Origin: Phoronis pallida
Taxonomy: Eukaryota > Phoronida > Phoronidae
Direction: 5' to 3'
NCBI GenBank assembly: GCA_028565715.1
Contig: JAOXYC010013346.1
Location: 1 to 15,340, forward strand
Length of the DNA: 15,340 bases
In this document: positions 14,301 to 15,340 of the stretch, in pieces
How the letters are laid out: each line of letters opens with the position of its first letter
Position numbering within the stretch: position 1 is the stretch's first letter
Notes under the pieces: generated by a model
What the model was told of the DNA's origin: nothing
The model's database searches: none
What the model saw: only the letters and a program-made list of their open reading frames with translations
Position numbers and translations under genes: made by a program

Positions 14301-14986
14301 TATGAGTCCTTTGATGAACATGCATCTTAGTTAAAAAGTTCAAAAAAATCCGTAAAGTGACTTTTGGGAGCTATTTGTATCCAAATCAAACCCTTGCTTA
14401 AGCCCAGGCTTAATACAGATTTTTTTGAATTTTTTATTCAGATGCAAGTTAGTCATGTTCATCAAAGGACTCGTACACAAAATTTCTAGTTGATTTGAAT
14501 TTTGACGCCAGATCAGGACCAACGAGGAGACAGTATGTTTAAGTAAACCAACTTTTTGACCAACTTAATTTTAACATTATTTATTAAGTTTAACAAACCT
14601 GCAGTCAACATTTAGCACTTGGGAATATGCCATGCAATGAAATGTCAAATTTTTTTCCAGCAAAAACTGTTTCCACTAAACAATGTTAAGCAACTGTTTC
14701 AATTATTTTTAATGTTTTGTACTTGTGTGTTGACAGTTCAAATACCATTTTTGGAAGTATATGCTAAAATGTTAAATGCAGTCATTTTCAATATTTGATA
14801 TTTACTTTAAAACTATACACCTTACCCATTTCACAAGTTACATTCTTAATGTTAAGAAAAATAATAAGCATACCTTGGTGGTATTTCTCCCTTAGTTGGT
14901 GTCTCTAGAAAGAGTTGAAATCCATTATTCTTCACTAACTCCCATCTCTTTAATGCATCTCTCATTAGTTTGTCTATATTACCCTG
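11204..14986 (-). CDS. HPS1: HPS1, BLOC-3 complex subunit (3' part of gene, 6 coding exons)
   Basis: HPS1 pairs with HPS4 to form BLOC-3, the nucleotide exchange factor for Rab32 and Rab38 needed to build lysosome-related organelles such as pigment granules. The spliced exons encode the C-terminal 277 residues of a roughly 700-residue protein, including the last longin-type domain. Recognisable pieces against the vertebrate protein are [20 protein letters not shown] ([19 protein letters not shown]), REGDFLYSYQLWFED ([15 protein letters not shown]), CYELVSVHIGVVPTE (CYELLALHLSVIPTD) and a SALIWETSG near-terminus (ARRLWEASR). Exons in transcript order: 14986-14874, 13883-13683, 12980-12836, 12520-12407, 11914-11832, 11381-11204. 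Phases agree at every junction. The upstream exons lie beyond 15340. It converges with SRP72. Confidence 0.95.
11382..11831 (-). other. HPS1 intron between exons E and F
   Basis: A 450-bp intron. It holds a hairpin element at 11411-11515 and an unexplained open frame at 11654-11570. Confidence 0.75.
11411..11515. repeat. Inverted repeat, about 35-bp arms
   Basis: The arm 11411-11445 (GATAAAAATATATTAAATTC and CAACTTGCAA) matches inversely to 11481-11515 with about four mismatches. The inner segment contains CGTTTCGGGCTTG. Confidence 0.85.
11832..11914 (-). CDS. HPS1: HPS1 exon E
   Basis: Acceptor GTTTCAG|GGTAAC. Encodes GNFKTIQQPYHPHINSDVPG and ILTGRFY, aligning with [27 protein letters not shown]. 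Donor CAA|GTAAGT, phase 2. Confidence 0.92.
11915..12406 (-). other. HPS1 intron between exons D and E
   Basis: A 492-bp intron. A G-rich repeated element lies at about 12116-12281; the rest is AT-rich with nothing recognised. Confidence 0.75.
12116..12281. repeat. G-rich imperfect tandem repeat, TACGGTA end
   Basis: Units built on GGGCGTTAAACCGAGTGGG and GGCGTTTAAAGTGAAATTTT occur two and a half times. The right end GCGAGTTTACGGTA is the inverse of a TACCGTA-type terminus. The left end near TATACCCTAAAAC is not a clear match, so the element is probably rearranged or truncated. Confidence 0.65.
12407..12520 (-). CDS. HPS1: HPS1 exon D
   Basis: Acceptor GGTTTCAG|ATCTGG. Encodes IWDMFRRLQNKLGSGYTYIT and then MREGDFLYSYQLWFEDSA, matching [36 protein letters not shown]. 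Donor GCT|GTGAGT. It is 114 nt, phase 0 on both sides. Confidence 0.97.
12521..12835 (-). other. HPS1 intron between exons C and D
   Basis: A 315-bp AT-rich intron with no recognised element. Confidence 0.8.
12836..12980 (-). CDS. HPS1: HPS1 exon C
   Basis: Acceptor TTCCCCAG|ATATTT. Encodes [20 protein letters not shown] and continues MTAPSINVVE to VLKDK, almost residue for residue with vertebrate [27 protein letters not shown]. Donor GATAAG|GTAATT, phase 0. Confidence 0.97.
12981..13682 (-). other. HPS1 intron between exons B and C
   Basis: A 702-bp intron. It contains one TACCGTA-type end at about 13053-13125 and otherwise nothing recognised. Confidence 0.7.
13053..13125 (+). repeat. Single TACCGTA-type element end
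   Basis: TACCGTATTCTCCCTAATAA followed by GCGCCC resembles the ends of the other TACCGTA elements in this window. A GGGGGGGCGTTTATTTGG stretch at 13105-13122 looks like an inverted partner of the AATAAGCGCCC part, but no outer TACGGTA closes it. Confidence 0.5.
13683..13883 (-). CDS. HPS1: HPS1 exon B
   Basis: Acceptor TTCCCTAG|ATTAGA. Encodes LENSICALYDKLKTLFECLY, continuing through SPQLVQYVNACMRHELFDY to AQRNITMT. It matches the vertebrate block KLKRQLCAIYRL ... DFLLVKSRRNITM. Donor ACAAC|GTATCC, phase 2. Confidence 0.95.
13962..14048. repeat. 87-bp palindrome, about 39-bp arms
   Basis: CATTGAATAATAAATTTCTC, followed by AAAATAAGTCAAAATCC, is mirrored inversely at about 14010-14048, with about five mismatches around a loop GAGCCCTTGGCGA. 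The transcript would form a stable hairpin. Confidence 0.88.
14246..14531. mobile_element. Fold-back MITE, family copy 2
   Basis: The left arm starts CTCCTCGTTGGTCCCGATCT and the inverse of the right arm CTCCTCGTTGGTCCTGATCT. Pairing continues through TTCAAATCAACTAGAAA and GAGTCCTTTGATGAACATG with very few mismatches, for more than 80 bp. The same sequence themes occur in the 6384-6690 copy. This copy is clearly better preserved. Confidence 0.9.
14874..14986 (-). CDS. HPS1: HPS1 exon A (first in window)
   Basis: Encodes GNIDKLMRDALKRWELVKNN and then GFQLFLETPTKGEIPP, aligning with GDLRQRMDKFVKN of the vertebrate protein. The acceptor reads TAGCAG, so the exon may start at 14986 or three bases later at 14983, with or without one Gln. 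Donor AAG|GTATGC, phase 2. This is the least conserved of the six exons. Confidence 0.82.
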
Positions 14987-15340
14987 CTATAATATCAAGA
15001 AATATGCATAAAACACAAAAATATGAATAGCTGACACATTCTGCCTTCGACATGTGAGTAGGACAGTGCTTTGCTATGACGAGTGTCGCCATTGGTTAAA
15101 TTGGAGGTGGGGAACCTTGATGAGTAAAGTTCAGAGATTCTTGACCAAGGGAGTAGATTTCATTGAAATATGCAAGAAAATTTATAAGATCAAGTTAGTC
15201 TCTCCCACAGCCCCTCTCAAAAGAGGCTCGACCCAAGTCGAAGGGGCTTGAGTTCAGTCTAATATTTGCATAATTAGCATAATTAGCATATTAATTAGGT
15301 CAAATAGGGTGTTGGCTTGTTAAAGCTCAACATAAGGATT
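14987..15340 (-). other. HPS1 intron at window end (partial)
   Basis: No conserved HPS1 coding sequence was found in these 354 bp. A weak hairpin joins AGCCCCTCTCAAAAGAGG to AAGGGGCT (15209-15248). A short 9-bp tandem repeat of CATAATTAG lies at 15269-15288. Confidence 0.6.

Larger units (their letters stand above)
13884..14873 (-). other. HPS1 intron between exons A and B
   Basis: A 990-bp intron, the longest in the window. It holds the palindrome at 13962-14048 and the second copy of the fold-back MITE at 14246-14531. Confidence 0.8.

Noticed and set aside
14340-14522. Minus-strand open frame similar to the one at 6569-6757
   Set aside because: The similarity comes from the shared inverted arms of a non-coding MITE; neither frame resembles a protein.
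15054-15251. A + strand open frame of 65 codons near the window end
   Set aside because: No recognisable protein motif, no splice context, and it lies in an HPS1 intron on the other strand.
1-15340. CRISPR array, bacterial operon, or prokaryotic defence system
   Set aside because: There are no regularly spaced direct repeats and no long intronless genes; the spliced genes show that the DNA is eukaryotic.

Overview
This is eukaryotic nuclear DNA, AT-rich, with GT-AG introns of about 125 to 990 bp, coding exons of 40 to 201 bp, and introns and 3' flanks full of short decayed mobile elements. The protein sequences are clearly metazoan. The mix of tRNA-derived SINEs, LINE 3' ends and many fold-back/MITE elements suits a marine invertebrate, perhaps a lophotrochozoan such as a mollusc. 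The phylum is an inference and not shown by any single feature.

The window holds two protein genes in tail-to-tail (convergent) arrangement. On the + strand, positions 18-9532 carry the last fifteen coding exons of SRP72, the 72-kDa protein of the signal recognition particle. It enters the window in the N-terminal TPR region and ends at its own stop after the lysine-rich C-terminus ending KGKGGW; 585 residues are encoded here. On the - strand, positions 14986-11204 carry the last six coding exons of HPS1, a subunit of BLOC-3, the exchange factor for Rab32/Rab38; 277 residues are encoded. The 5' ends of both genes lie outside the window. All exon junctions given here were set by matching reading phase, GT/AG signals and remembered similarity to the vertebrate proteins. 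No alignment was run.

The genes have no functional link that the sequence shows. SRP72 acts in co-translational targeting to the ER and HPS1 in biogenesis of lysosome-related organelles. Both are constitutive cell-biology genes and appear intact.

Introns hold: a tRNA-headed SINE family (at least three copies), one of which is flanked by a 17-bp direct repeat and carries a hammerhead-ribozyme-like core; a second SINE type with the GTGTCTTTGAGCAAGACACTT-like body common in marine animals; a third tRNA-like element; two LINE 3' ends; four elements with TACCGTA-like ends; a two-copy fold-back MITE family (6.4 and 14.2 kb); and several near-perfect hairpins.

The most interesting observations are (1) the SINE with a hammerhead-like motif, (2) an 18-nt duplicated micro-exon in SRP72 that keeps the reading frame, (3) a partial tandem copy of the HPS1 last exon in its own 3' UTR whose coding differences are all synonymous, and (4) a very young 52-bp-arm inverted repeat in an SRP72 intron.
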